NCBI RefSeq assembly: GCF_002917105.1
Contig: NZ_PQFZ01000007.1
Coordinates: forward strand, 137,762 to 201,761
Source: Allobosea psychrotolerans
GTDB lineage: Bacteria > Pseudomonadota > Alphaproteobacteria > Rhizobiales > Beijerinckiaceae
DNA length: 64,000 bases
Reading direction: 5' to 3'
Below the pieces are notes generated by a model, which did not search any database, was not told the DNA's origin, and saw nothing but the letters and a program-made list of their open reading frames with translations. The position numbers and the translations under genes are program-made. Below are positions 9,364-17,246 of the stretch, in pieces; the stretch's first letter is position 1; each line of letters begins with the position of its first letter.

Positions 9364-10692
9364 TCAGAGCTTGCCGTCTTCCTTGAAGACCTTGGTCCAA
9401 TCCTGGATCAGCAGATCGAGCGCCTGCTTGGCCGTGCCCTTGTCCGCGACCACGTAGTCGTGGATGCGCGCCTGCTCCGCCTGCATCAGCTGCGCGTAGG
9501 AGGGTTCAGCCCAGAAATCGACGACCTGCCCCATGGCGACGAGGAAGTCGGCGGCGAAGGGCGTGGACTTGGCGAAGCCGGGATCGTTCAGCACGCCCTT
9601 GTGGCAGGTATAGCCGCCGAGCTCCCACCACTTCTTCTGCACGTCGAGCGAGGCGAACCATTTGACATAGGCGAGCGCCTCGGCCTGGTTGGCCGAATAG
9701 GACACCACCGAAAGGCCCTGCCCGCCGAGTTGTGAACCCGTCTCCTTCTCGGCCGGATTGACGAAGAAGCCGATCTTGTCGCCGCCGACATTGGGATCCT
9801 TGAACAGGCCGGGGAAGAACGCGAACCAGTTCATCTGCAGGGCCGCCTGCCCGGATTTGAAGGCGTCAAGTCCCTCCTGCATATAGGCGTTGGAGTAGCC
9901 CGGCGGGGTGCAGCACTTGTACAGAGACTTGTAGAACTCCAGGCCCTTCACCGCGTCGTCGGAGTTGACGAAGCCGGCCATGGCGTAAGGCTTCTTCGGG
10001 TCCTGGTATTTGAAGCCGAAGGGATAGAGCGCGTTGGCGACGCCCATGGTGATGCCTTCCGAGCCACGCTCGGTGAAGATCGCCGCGCCATAGACCTTCT
10101 TGCCGTCGACGTCGCGGCCCTGGAAGAACTCGGCGATCTGCTTCAGCTCGGTCTGGGTCTTTGGCGCAGCAAGATCGCGGTTGTACTTGGCCTTGAACTC
10201 GGCCTGCAGCGCCGGCCTGGCGAACCAGTCCTTGCGATAGGTCCAGCCGAGCGCGTCGCCCATCGCCGGGAGCGCCCAGTAATTCGGGGTGTTCTTCGGC
10301 CACTCGGCATAGCCGGTGACAGTCGCCGGCATGAAGTCATCGATCTTGATGCCTTCCTTGGCGAAGAAATCGTTCAGCTTCACATAATGCTTGTTCTCGG
10401 CCGAGCCGCCGATCCATTGCGAGTCGCCGATGATCAGGTCGCAGAGCTTGCCCTTGGAATTGAGCTCGTTGAGCATGCGGTCGGCGAAATTCGGCCAGGG
10501 CACGAACTCGAACTTCATGGCGATATTCGTCTTGGCGGTGAAGTCCTTGGAGAGTTCCACCAGAGCATTCGCCGGATCCCAGGCCGCCCAGCACAACGTC
10601 AACGATTTGCCTTGCGCCTGAGCTGCAGTCGCAGCCAGTGCCGTGCTGCCGGCTATGGTCGCGGCAAGCATCCATGTTCTGATCATGTTCAT
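9364..10692 (-). CDS. ABC transporter extracellular solute-binding protein (family 1)
   Basis: A 442-aa periplasmic binding protein. The ATG at 10692 follows GGAGG by 8 bases and begins a standard signal peptide (MNMIRTWMLAATIAGSTALA) ending near AAQA. The mature part has the family 1 pattern: LTLCWAAWDPANALVEL, then a central segment with aromatic sugar-contact candidates (FVPWPNFADRM, QMNWFAFFPGLF). Four Cys residues (LCW, KLCD, CCTPP) are more than usual. It is the first gene of the operon. Its linkage to DhaKLM suggests a C3-C4 polyol or ketose as ligand, which is inference. Confidence 0.9.
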   Translation of the reverse strand: MNMIRTWMLAATIAGSTALAATAAQAQGKSLTLCWAAWDPANALVELSKDFTAKTNIAMKFEFVPWPNFADRMLNELNSKGKLCDLIIGDSQWIGGSAENKHYVKLNDFFAKEGIKIDDFMPATVTGYAEWPKNTPNYWALPAMGDALGWTYRKDWFARPALQAEFKAKYNRDLAAPKTQTELKQIAEFFQGRDVDGKKVYGAAIFTERGSEGITMGVANALYPFGFKYQDPKKPYAMAGFVNSDDAVKGLEFYKSLYKCCTPPGYSNAYMQEGLDAFKSGQAALQMNWFAFFPGLFKDPNVGGDKIGFFVNPAEKETGSQLGGQGLSVVSYSANQAEALAYVKWFASLDVQKKWWELGGYTCHKGVLNDPGFAKSTPFAADFLVAMGQVVDFWAEPSYAQLMQAEQARIHDYVVADKGTAKQALDLLIQDWTKVFKEDGKL

Positions 10693-10847
10693 GTTCTTGG
10701 CCTCCCTTGGCATGCCGTCACCAGCCGTCATTGGGGTGACGGGTGAACCTGCGCGACCGCGAAGGGCACAGCCAAATGAAGGGGCACGGCCGACGCGGGA
10801 CGTTTCCTCACGCCGCCTCGGAACGAACCGTCCAAGTTCAGCGATTT

Positions 10848-10873
10848 GTTTAGCGAATAACAATTCACTAAAC
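10848..10873. promoter_or_regulatory. Inverted repeat, probable operator of the ABC/dha operon
   Basis: Arms GTTTAGCGAAT and ATTCACTAAAC (11 bases each, one mismatch) are separated by AACA. The site lies about 155 bases upstream of the binding-protein ATG. The half-site TTTAGCGA recurs at 10939-10946, so a dimeric or tetrameric regulator is likely. Which regulator binds is unknown: the GntR protein at the window start, or a DeoR/LacI protein elsewhere. Confidence 0.55.
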
Positions 10874-10985
10874 ATGTCAAGCGCCGCGGATTGCGGGTAA
10901 AGCACCGCAATGCAGCAACTTATGTCGCATAGCACAAGTTTAGCGACTTATGATCAGGTTGGAGCCACGTGACCAAGCCGAGGCC

Positions 10986-11046
10986 GTCATCGGCCGGCAT
11001 ATGGAATCGACCAGGCTGCGCGTCGCCGACGTGTTTTGATCGGGCG
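10986..11046 (+). repeat. 61-bp direct repeat, copy 2 (orphan gntR 3' end)
   Basis: Identical to 423-483, including the TGA stop of the GntR gene, but the bases to its left are unrelated to gntR. It is therefore a detached gene end, between the operon promoter and the gene at 11079-12431. Confidence 0.9.
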
Positions 11047-11078
11047 ATGGTCGCAAACGGCGAACGGAAGATGTCGCC

Positions 11079-12431
11079 CTATGGTTTTCCCGCGACGTAA
11101 CCGTAGAAATTTCCAAGGAAATCGCCGACCGGCAGCGTCTTGCCGCCGTGCGGGATCTGATACTCGCCATCGCCCCAGGTGAAGACCTTGAGCTTGACCG
11201 TGCCGTTCGACCGATCGATCAATGACCGCTGAACGGCCCAATGCTCGGCGGTGGTCGAGCTTTTCGACTGGTCCTTCTCGCTCAGGATGTTCGCGCCGAT
11301 GAAGAGGCAAATGCGGTAGCCGTCCGCATACAGCCGATTGGCATCGTCGATTTCGCTGAGGCCCATGCTGGCGACGATGTTGGCGTCCTGCTCGACCTTG
11401 GAATAGCCGGCGCGCCGGAACCAATCCGCCAGTTCGCCGGGCAAGGTGATGCCGGCGAATTCCTTGTCGGCGTTGTCATAGTCCAGGAACCAGTTCTCGG
11501 AATCGCGGATGCTGGCCATGGTCATCCAGTCGACGTGATCCATCGTCGACGGCGGCCGATAGTGCCGAACGTCCTCGTCCGGTGCGATCTCCAGCCGGTT
11601 GAGCTTTGCCCGCCCCTTCTCGTAGAGGTCGATGGCGAAACGGGCATAAGCGCCGGGGTTGTCGGCGGCTTCGCTGAACAAAAGCGCGGCCGGTCCGCAC
11701 AGGCTGGCCTGGTCCTGCTTGATCAAGCCCGGATTGGCGATCCGCATCAACAGGCCAACGCCGACCTCATATCGATCCAGAGAGGGAAAGCGGCTCGATC
11801 CCGGACGTTCGAGAAAATCGCAGACCATGCCGGCCGCAAAGAGTTGCCGATCCGTGTCCAGTCTGTAGGGCCCCTTGCCGACCGCCGTCTTGCGGATCGC
11901 ATTGACGAGCGTCGTCAGCATTGTCTTGGAACGTTGCTGCAGGCTCTTCGCGACGGCCAGGATCGTCGCCAGGTCGTTGATCTCACCGGGCGTGATAACG
12001 CCGTCGCTGAGCGTGCTGCGAATGATGTTGACGACATCGGAATGGCTGAGCGTCATGTCGCCGTCCAAACCGGCATTCAACGATTTCGAGACGGATCTCG
12101 TCGTGATCGCGTCCCATTGTCCCGGTTTTTTTGGCGGTGCGGGCGGCGGACGCGATGCCAACCCCTCCAATTGCGTCAACACCGGCCCGTTCGGTTCGAT
12201 AAAGCCCGTCTGCCTGACCGAAGGATATCGTTTCTCGAAGCTCAGGATGGCCTGGTACAGCGCATCGCTAGCGAAGCCGCCAATGATACGTCCGCCCAAG
12301 GCTCCCCCGGTTCCGCCATCAGCAATCGGGATACGGTTCAGCAGAGCGATCACGACCTCCTGGTCGCTCTTCCAGTTCTGGCAGTTGGCGCCAGTGCTGG
12401 CATGCCGTCCGACGCGACCTCGAAGTGGCAT
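11079..12431 (-). CDS. Peptidoglycan-binding-like / papain-like cysteine peptidase-type protein
   Basis: A 450-aa protein. The ATG at 12431 has GGAGG 6 bases upstream; the longer in-frame start at 12476 lacks this. Residues 20-93 have the spacing of a peptidoglycan-binding domain (VVIALLNRIP, then ALYQAILSFEKRY, then IEPNGPVLTQLEGL). A Pro-rich linker (94-104) and a helical region with GDMTLSHSDVV follow. The C-terminal half contains LCGPAAL (Cys245), EHWAV (His397) and FTWGDGEYQI (Asp421), the order and context of a papain-like Cys-His-Asp triad. There is no signal peptide and no neighbouring secretion or immunity gene. A cell-wall-acting enzyme or effector is plausible. The annotation rests on motif reading only. 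Confidence 0.6.
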   Translation of the reverse strand: MPLRGRVGRHASTGANCQNWKSDQEVVIALLNRIPIADGGTGGALGGRIIGGFASDALYQAILSFEKRYPSVRQTGFIEPNGPVLTQLEGLASRPPPAPPKKPGQWDAITTRSVSKSLNAGLDGDMTLSHSDVVNIIRSTLSDGVITPGEINDLATILAVAKSLQQRSKTMLTTLVNAIRKTAVGKGPYRLDTDRQLFAAGMVCDFLERPGSSRFPSLDRYEVGVGLLMRIANPGLIKQDQASLCGPAALLFSEAADNPGAYARFAIDLYEKGRAKLNRLEIAPDEDVRHYRPPSTMDHVDWMTMASIRDSENWFLDYDNADKEFAGITLPGELADWFRRAGYSKVEQDANIVASMGLSEIDDANRLYADGYRICLFIGANILSEKDQSKSSTTAEHWAVQRSLIDRSNGTVKLKVFTWGDGEYQIPHGGKTLPVGDFLGNFYGYVAGKP

Positions 12432-12617
12432 GAAAACCTCCTTCGCAGAGCGAGCTGCCCAATAGGATAGCCTCATCCAGAGTAGCCTGCCGCATCGTAA
12501 TGGCGCGTGTCATCGATAGCAACGACGCCTCGTTACCACGACGCGTATAATTGAAGTGCAACGCGATCGTCGGCCGGCCTGATCTCGCCGCGTCTGCTAT
12601 CGGCTTACCCGACGCTT

Positions 12618-12881
12618 CGAAGGGCTCGTCGAGATCCTGCCGGCCAAGGGCGCGATCGTGCGCAAATTCACCGCCAAGGATCTCGCGCAGATCCTGCAGG
12701 TGCTGAAGACGCTGGAACAGCTCGGCGGCCGCATGGCCTGCGAGCTGTTCCAGCGGCGCGACGATTCAAGCGATCAACGTGCTGCGCAAGCGGCTTTGCT
12801 GAAGCGCGATGCGGAGGCACGTCTCGACGTCATCGGCCGGCACAAGGAATCGACCCGACTGCGCGTCGCCGACGTGTTTGA
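12618..12881 (+). pseudogene. Decayed, internally deleted copy of the GntR regulator gene
   Basis: Bases from 12618 match the window start from base 2 almost exactly for about 105 bases. The copy then has a one-base insertion near 12745-12755, loses roughly 180 bases (joining after GCGCAAGCGG to the last helices), and ends in a diverged version of the 61-bp repeat with one T missing before the stop. No start codon or full wHTH remains, so no functional product is expected. The open frame that runs through it from 12658 is a by-product of the frameshift and deletion cancelling out. Confidence 0.85.
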
Positions 12882-12994
12882 TCAATCCAAATCGCCCCGA
12901 CAGCGGTGTGGCGCGAACCGTCTTCGCGCCGGAAGCAAGACCGACTTAAGCCCATTCGACGCCCCGCCCGCATCGATGCTAACACCATCCGACC

Positions 12995-13735
12995 ATGCGC
13001 ATCGCGGTGCTCTCCGACATCCATGCCAATCGCGAAGCTCTGGAGGCCGTGCTCGAGGTCGTCGAGGAGCTGGCGCCGGACCAGATCGTTGTCCTTGGCG
13101 ATCTGGTCGGTTACGGGCCCGACCCCGAATTTGCGCTCGAGACAGTGGCGCGGCTCGTCTCCGACGGCGCGCTTTGCGTGCTCGGCAACCATGACGAGGC
13201 CGCGCGCTCCGACAGGGACAGGCTGACGCCGAATGCGCGCGAAGCGATACGCTGGACCCGCACGCGGCTGAACGAGGACCACCGCGCCTTCCTCGCGACG
13301 CTGCCGCTGTCAATCACGCGCTTCGGCTGCCAATGGGTCCATGCCAGCGCCTACCGGCCCGAGAGCTGGGACTATGTCGCCGATCCCGAAGCGGCGATGC
13401 GCTGCCTGGCGGCGAGCACGGAGCCCCTGATCTGCTGCGGACACACGCATCGACCGACCGTGTTCTACAGCCATCCGAACCGGCGACCGACGATGTTCGT
13501 CCCTCGCGACGAAATCGCCGCGCCGCTATTGGCGCGGCACAGGCACGTCATCGTCACAGGGGCGGTCGGCCAACCGCGCGACGGCAATCCAGCGGCCTGC
13601 TTTGCGCTGCTGGATCTGGAGGAGGCCAGCGTGACGATGCGGCGCGTGCCCTATGACAGCGAGGCGACGGCAGCCAAGATCAAGATGCTCGGCCTCTCCA
13701 GCTGGCTGGGCCTGCGCCTGCTGATCGGCCGATGA
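12995..13735 (+). CDS. Metallophosphoesterase (calcineurin-like, YfcE/diadenosine-type)
   Basis: A 246-aa soluble phosphoesterase with every metal motif of the family: SDIHAN (Asp8, His10), GDLVGYG, GNHDEA, and GHTHRP near residue 149. Such proteins hydrolyse phosphomonoesters, phosphodiesters or phosphoproteins at a two-metal centre. It ends 14 bases before the GTG of a Ser/Thr kinase gene on the same strand. This makes a kinase/phosphatase pair likely, although the substrate cannot be read from the sequence. Confidence 0.9.
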   Translation: MRIAVLSDIHANREALEAVLEVVEELAPDQIVVLGDLVGYGPDPEFALETVARLVSDGALCVLGNHDEAARSDRDRLTPNAREAIRWTRTRLNEDHRAFLATLPLSITRFGCQWVHASAYRPESWDYVADPEAAMRCLAASTEPLICCGHTHRPTVFYSHPNRRPTMFVPRDEIAAPLLARHRHVIVTGAVGQPRDGNPAACFALLDLEEASVTMRRVPYDSEATAAKIKMLGLSSWLGLRLLIGR

Positions 13736-13749
13736 GGAGGGAGGACACC

Positions 13750-15171
13750 GTGGAACGACCCAAGACCGCCTCCGCGATCAAGACCGGCGCGCAGATCGAC
13801 GGTTTCGAACTGATCGAGCAGCTTCCCTCCGGCGGCATGGCGTCGCTGTGGCGGGCGCGGCACGCGGATTTCGACGTCCCCCTCGTCCTCAAGATTCCGT
13901 TCCTCGATCCCGGGCAGGACGTTTCGGTGATCATCGGCTACGAGGTCGAGGAGATGATCCTGAAGCGGCTCTCCGGCCCGCATGTGCCACGCTTCATTGC
14001 CTCCGGCGATCTCGCCGAGCTGCCCTATCTCGCCATGGAATTCGTCGCGGGCGAGAGCCTGGCGAAACGCACTGAGGCCGCACCGCTTCCCACTGAAGAG
14101 GTGGTGCGGATCGGCATCGCGATCGGCACGGCGCTTACGGACCTGCATCGCCAGGGCGTCGTCCATCTCGACCTCAAGCCGCAGAACGTCATCCTGGCGG
14201 AACGCGGCGCGGTGCTGCTGGATTTCGGGCTGGCGCGACACGCCGATCTGCCGGACCTGCTCGGCGAGGAAAGCACGGTGCCGATGGGCACGCCCGCCTA
14301 TATCGCCCCCGAACAGGTGCTGGGCGACAGGACCGACCCCGCCAGCGATCTCTTCGCGCTCGGCTGCATGCTTTATCAGCTTGCGACGGGCGAGGAGCCT
14401 TTCGGAAGGCCCTCGACCACCGCCGGCATGAAACGGCGTCTCTATCATGCGCCACGGCCCATGCGCGCGATCAGGCCCGATATCCCGGCCTGGCTCGAAG
14501 CGATCGTGGCGCGCTGCCTCGAGGTCGATCGCAGCCGGCGTTATGCCGACGCCGCCAAGCTCATCTTCGATCTGCGCCACCCTGACCAGGTCGTGCTGCC
14601 GCGCTCAAACCGCACCCGGCCAGGCGGGATTCTCGGCTGGCTGAAGCGGCTGTTCGACCGCCCCAGCGAGGCGGCGCTGGTCGGGACGGCGGCGGAAGGC
14701 AGCCGCCGGGTCGGGCCTTCGATCGTGCTCACCGCCGTCGATCTGTCTGACGGGGCCACCCCGCTGGCGGCGGCGATATTGGCGGAGACGCAGCGGCTTC
14801 TCGCGGCGCGGCCGGATTCCTGGCTCGCCTGCCTGACCGTGATCAAGACGGATCTGGTCAAGGAAACCCAATATGCCGACGCCAAGGGCAACTCGATCTA
14901 CGTCAAGCGGCTGGTCGCGCTGAAGGACTGGGCGCGGCCGCTGCATCTGAGCGAGGAGCGTGTCAGCTATCACGTCATCGAGGCGGTGAGCGCCGCCGAT
15001 GCGGTGCTGCGCTATGCCGAGCACAACCAGATCGACCACATCGTCATCGGCGCCCGCTCCTCTTCGGCGCTGCGCCGCCATCTCGGCAGCGTTTCGACCA
15101 AGGTCGTCGCGGAGGCGCATTGCTCGGTCTCGGTCGTGCGGATCAAGGGAGCTGCCGGCGAGCAAGGCTAG
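13750..15171 (+). CDS. Bifunctional Ser/Thr protein kinase / universal stress protein
   Basis: A fusion of about 473 aa from the GTG at 13750, preceded by GGAGGGAGG; an ATG at 13732 overlapping the previous gene has no good ribosome site. Kinase motifs are VLKIPF (the catalytic Lys), VVHLDLKPQNV, LDFGLARH, GTPAYIAPEQ and DLFALG. HLDLKPQN has Leu where many kinases have Arg before the catalytic Asp, so it is a non-RD-type kinase. After a linker (about 280-315) comes a UspA domain with VIGARSSSALRRHLGSVSTKV, the nucleotide-binding signature of UspA proteins. No membrane segment is present. It probably signals general or energy stress together with the adjacent phosphoesterase. Confidence 0.9.
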   Translation: MERPKTASAIKTGAQIDGFELIEQLPSGGMASLWRARHADFDVPLVLKIPFLDPGQDVSVIIGYEVEEMILKRLSGPHVPRFIASGDLAELPYLAMEFVAGESLAKRTEAAPLPTEEVVRIGIAIGTALTDLHRQGVVHLDLKPQNVILAERGAVLLDFGLARHADLPDLLGEESTVPMGTPAYIAPEQVLGDRTDPASDLFALGCMLYQLATGEEPFGRPSTTAGMKRRLYHAPRPMRAIRPDIPAWLEAIVARCLEVDRSRRYADAAKLIFDLRHPDQVVLPRSNRTRPGGILGWLKRLFDRPSEAALVGTAAEGSRRVGPSIVLTAVDLSDGATPLAAAILAETQRLLAARPDSWLACLTVIKTDLVKETQYADAKGNSIYVKRLVALKDWARPLHLSEERVSYHVIEAVSAADAVLRYAEHNQIDHIVIGARSSSALRRHLGSVSTKVVAEAHCSVSVVRIKGAAGEQG

Positions 15172-15255
15172 GTCCGGCCGACCCAGTCGCTTGACTCCAC
15201 CCCCGCCCTCGCCTCCGCTTGCGCAAAAGCCGGGACTCCGAGGGAAACGCCATTC

Positions 15256-16200
15256 ATGCTGACCTTGCGCCAGATCGAGGTGATCCGCGCCATCATGATC
15301 ACCGGCACGATCTCGGGCGCGGCAAAACTCCTCAATGTCTCGGCGCCCGGCATCAGCCGCCTGATGAAACACACCGAGCGCACGCTCAGGCTCAGGCTGT
15401 TCGAGCGCCGGCACGGGCGCTATGTGCCGACGCCGGAGGCCAACGATATCTTCGAGCAGATCAACGGCGTCTATAAGAAGGTCGACGACCTGCATTACAC
15501 GCTTGCGCGCATTGAGCGCGGCGGCGGCATCGAGCTCCGGATCGGCTCGGTGCCGAGCATCTGCCACGTCATGGTGCCGCGCGCGATCGAACGGCTGCGG
15601 CGCAAGCATCCCGATCTCAGGCTCGACATCAACATCCTGAAGATCGAGGAGGCGCTCGACTATCTCCTGCTCGGCAAGGGCGAGATCGCGGCGATGAGCT
15701 ACAAGCTCGACCATCCCGGCATCGATTTCGTGCCGTTGAGCCAGGGCGAATTGCTCTGCATCGTGCCGGACGGGCATGCGCTCGCCGGCAGGCCGTCGAT
15801 CTCCGCCGCCGAGATCGTGCGGCATCCCCTGATCGGCATCGACCCCAACGATCCCTATGGCCGGGTCATGGCCGAGATCTTCAACCAGCAGGGGCTGGCC
15901 TATGACATGATCATCAAGGCGCGCTTCGGCACCACGGTGTGCTCGCTGGTGCGCGCCGGGCTGGGCATCGCGGTGATCGACCAGTTCACCGTGGCGCATG
16001 GCTCGATGCAGGGCATCACCACGATCCCGATCGCCGAACCGACGCGGTTCCAGACCTATGTCGCTGTGAAGAACGACAAGGCGCCCTCGCTTTATGCCGA
16101 AACCTTCGTGGCGCTGCTGCGCGAGGAGATGAACGCGGTGGTGACGCCGCGCACGCAACTGGCCGCCCAATCGCTGCAGCCGAAAATAACATCAGGTTAG
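15256..16200 (+). CDS. LysR-family regulator of the shikimate/quinate-type operon
   Basis: A 314-aa LysR protein with N-terminal wHTH (TLRQIEVIRAIMITGTISGAAKLL) and a periplasmic-binding-protein-like effector domain. GAGGGAAA precedes the ATG. It lies 99 bases upstream of the shikimate dehydrogenase gene on the same strand, so it may be co-transcribed or act on the intergenic region after 16200. The inducer is inferred to be a hydroaromatic acid or protocatechuate because of the genes it precedes. Confidence 0.88.
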   Translation: MLTLRQIEVIRAIMITGTISGAAKLLNVSAPGISRLMKHTERTLRLRLFERRHGRYVPTPEANDIFEQINGVYKKVDDLHYTLARIERGGGIELRIGSVPSICHVMVPRAIERLRRKHPDLRLDINILKIEEALDYLLLGKGEIAAMSYKLDHPGIDFVPLSQGELLCIVPDGHALAGRPSISAAEIVRHPLIGIDPNDPYGRVMAEIFNQQGLAYDMIIKARFGTTVCSLVRAGLGIAVIDQFTVAHGSMQGITTIPIAEPTRFQTYVAVKNDKAPSLYAETFVALLREEMNAVVTPRTQLAAQSLQPKITSG

Positions 16201-16299
16201 GTAATGGCGATGGATTGGTTATCGCGTTATCCCGCCGATCGGGCTATGTGACGCTCGGCAACGCCCGCTGACATGACGAGCGAGCCGAGAGGGACGGAT

Positions 16300-17187
16300 A
16301 TGCCGGCTTTTCCTATAGCCAACCGCACGAAGCGCGTGCTGCTCGGGCTGATCGGCTCGCCGATCGCGCATTCCGCCGCGCCCGCGATGCATGAGGCTGC
16401 GGCTGGTGCCGCCGGCTTCGAGCTGCATTATCACCTCATCGACATCGCAGGCGCCAAGGCGGCCGATCTCGCGGTGATCCTGGACGGCGTACGCCGGCTC
16501 GGCTTTTCCGGCCTCAACATCACGTTCCCCTATAAGGAAGCGGTCGTCCCGCTGCTCGACGCGCTTGCGCCGGAGGCCGCCGCCATGGGCGCGGTCAACA
16601 CGGTGGTCGTGCGCGACGGCCTGCTCACGGGCTACAACACCGATGCCAGCGGCTTCGCCACGGCCTATCGCGCGCTGCAGCGCAGGGATGGCGACGCGCC
16701 CGTCGCGATCATCGGAACCGGCGGCGTCGGCAAGGCCATCGGCTTTGCGCTCGCCTCCTGCGGCGTCAAGACACTGCGCCTGTTCGATCTCGACCCGGCC
16801 AAGTCGGAAGCCCTGGCGGCGCAGCTTGGCCAGCAGCGCGTAACCGTAGAAATCGCGACGAGCGTGGAGGCCGCCGTCAGCGGCGCGGCGGGCATTGTCA
16901 ACGGCACGCCGATCGGCATGCTGCCGAACCGCGACACGCCCGTCCCCGCCGGGCTCATCGACAGGTCGCAATGGGTCGCGGACGCGGTCTATCATCCGCT
17001 CTGGACACCGCTGCTGAAGGCCGCTCAAAGCGCCGGCGCAACGGTGATGACGGGGCGCGAGCTCAGCATCAACCAGGCCATCGACGCCTTCGCGATGTTT
17101 ACGGACCAGGCGCCATCGCATAGCGCAATCGCCCAGGCCTTCGACGAATCCCTGGCAGCGCAGGAGGCCATCCACCGCGCAGCCTGA
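16300..17187 (+). CDS. Shikimate (quinate) dehydrogenase family protein
   Basis: A 295-aa AroE-family oxidoreductase that interconverts shikimate and 3-dehydroshikimate (or quinate and 3-dehydroquinate) with NAD(P). It carries NITFPYKEAVVPLLD (catalytic Lys79), GYNTDASGF (Asp115) and the Rossmann loop IGTGGVGKAI. The ATG at 16300 is preferred over 16273 because GAGAGGGACGG precedes it. Its place in an operon with an importer and a 3-dehydroshikimate dehydratase points to a catabolic role rather than aromatic biosynthesis. NAD versus NADP preference cannot be fixed by eye. Confidence 0.88.
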   Translation: MPAFPIANRTKRVLLGLIGSPIAHSAAPAMHEAAAGAAGFELHYHLIDIAGAKAADLAVILDGVRRLGFSGLNITFPYKEAVVPLLDALAPEAAAMGAVNTVVVRDGLLTGYNTDASGFATAYRALQRRDGDAPVAIIGTGGVGKAIGFALASCGVKTLRLFDLDPAKSEALAAQLGQQRVTVEIATSVEAAVSGAAGIVNGTPIGMLPNRDTPVPAGLIDRSQWVADAVYHPLWTPLLKAAQSAGATVMTGRELSINQAIDAFAMFTDQAPSHSAIAQAFDESLAAQEAIHRAA

Positions 17188-17246
17188 AGACGACCCGGAG
17201 GAACCGGGCGACATAAGAAACCACCCTGATCTGGAGGAGACAGAAG

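Larger units (their letters stand above)
10693..11078. promoter_or_regulatory. Upstream region of the ABC/dha operon
   Basis: This 386-base stretch has no supported gene. It is locally AT-rich between 10830 and 10960 and holds three versions of the octamer TTTAGCGA or TTCAGCGA (near 10837, 10849, 10939), one of them in a long inverted repeat. It ends with the second copy of the 61-bp gntR-end repeat. The operon promoter must lie here because the 12 genes downstream are tightly packed. Confidence 0.6.

Noticed and set aside
12658..13194. 178-residue frame read as an intact regulator
   Set aside because: It lacks the wHTH, contains the frameshift and deletion of the gntR remnant, and its end is low-complexity sequence overlapping the phosphoesterase gene.
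14605..16170. 521-residue minus-strand open frame over the kinase and LysR genes
   Set aside because: Antisense to two genes with clear family motifs; no domain of its own.
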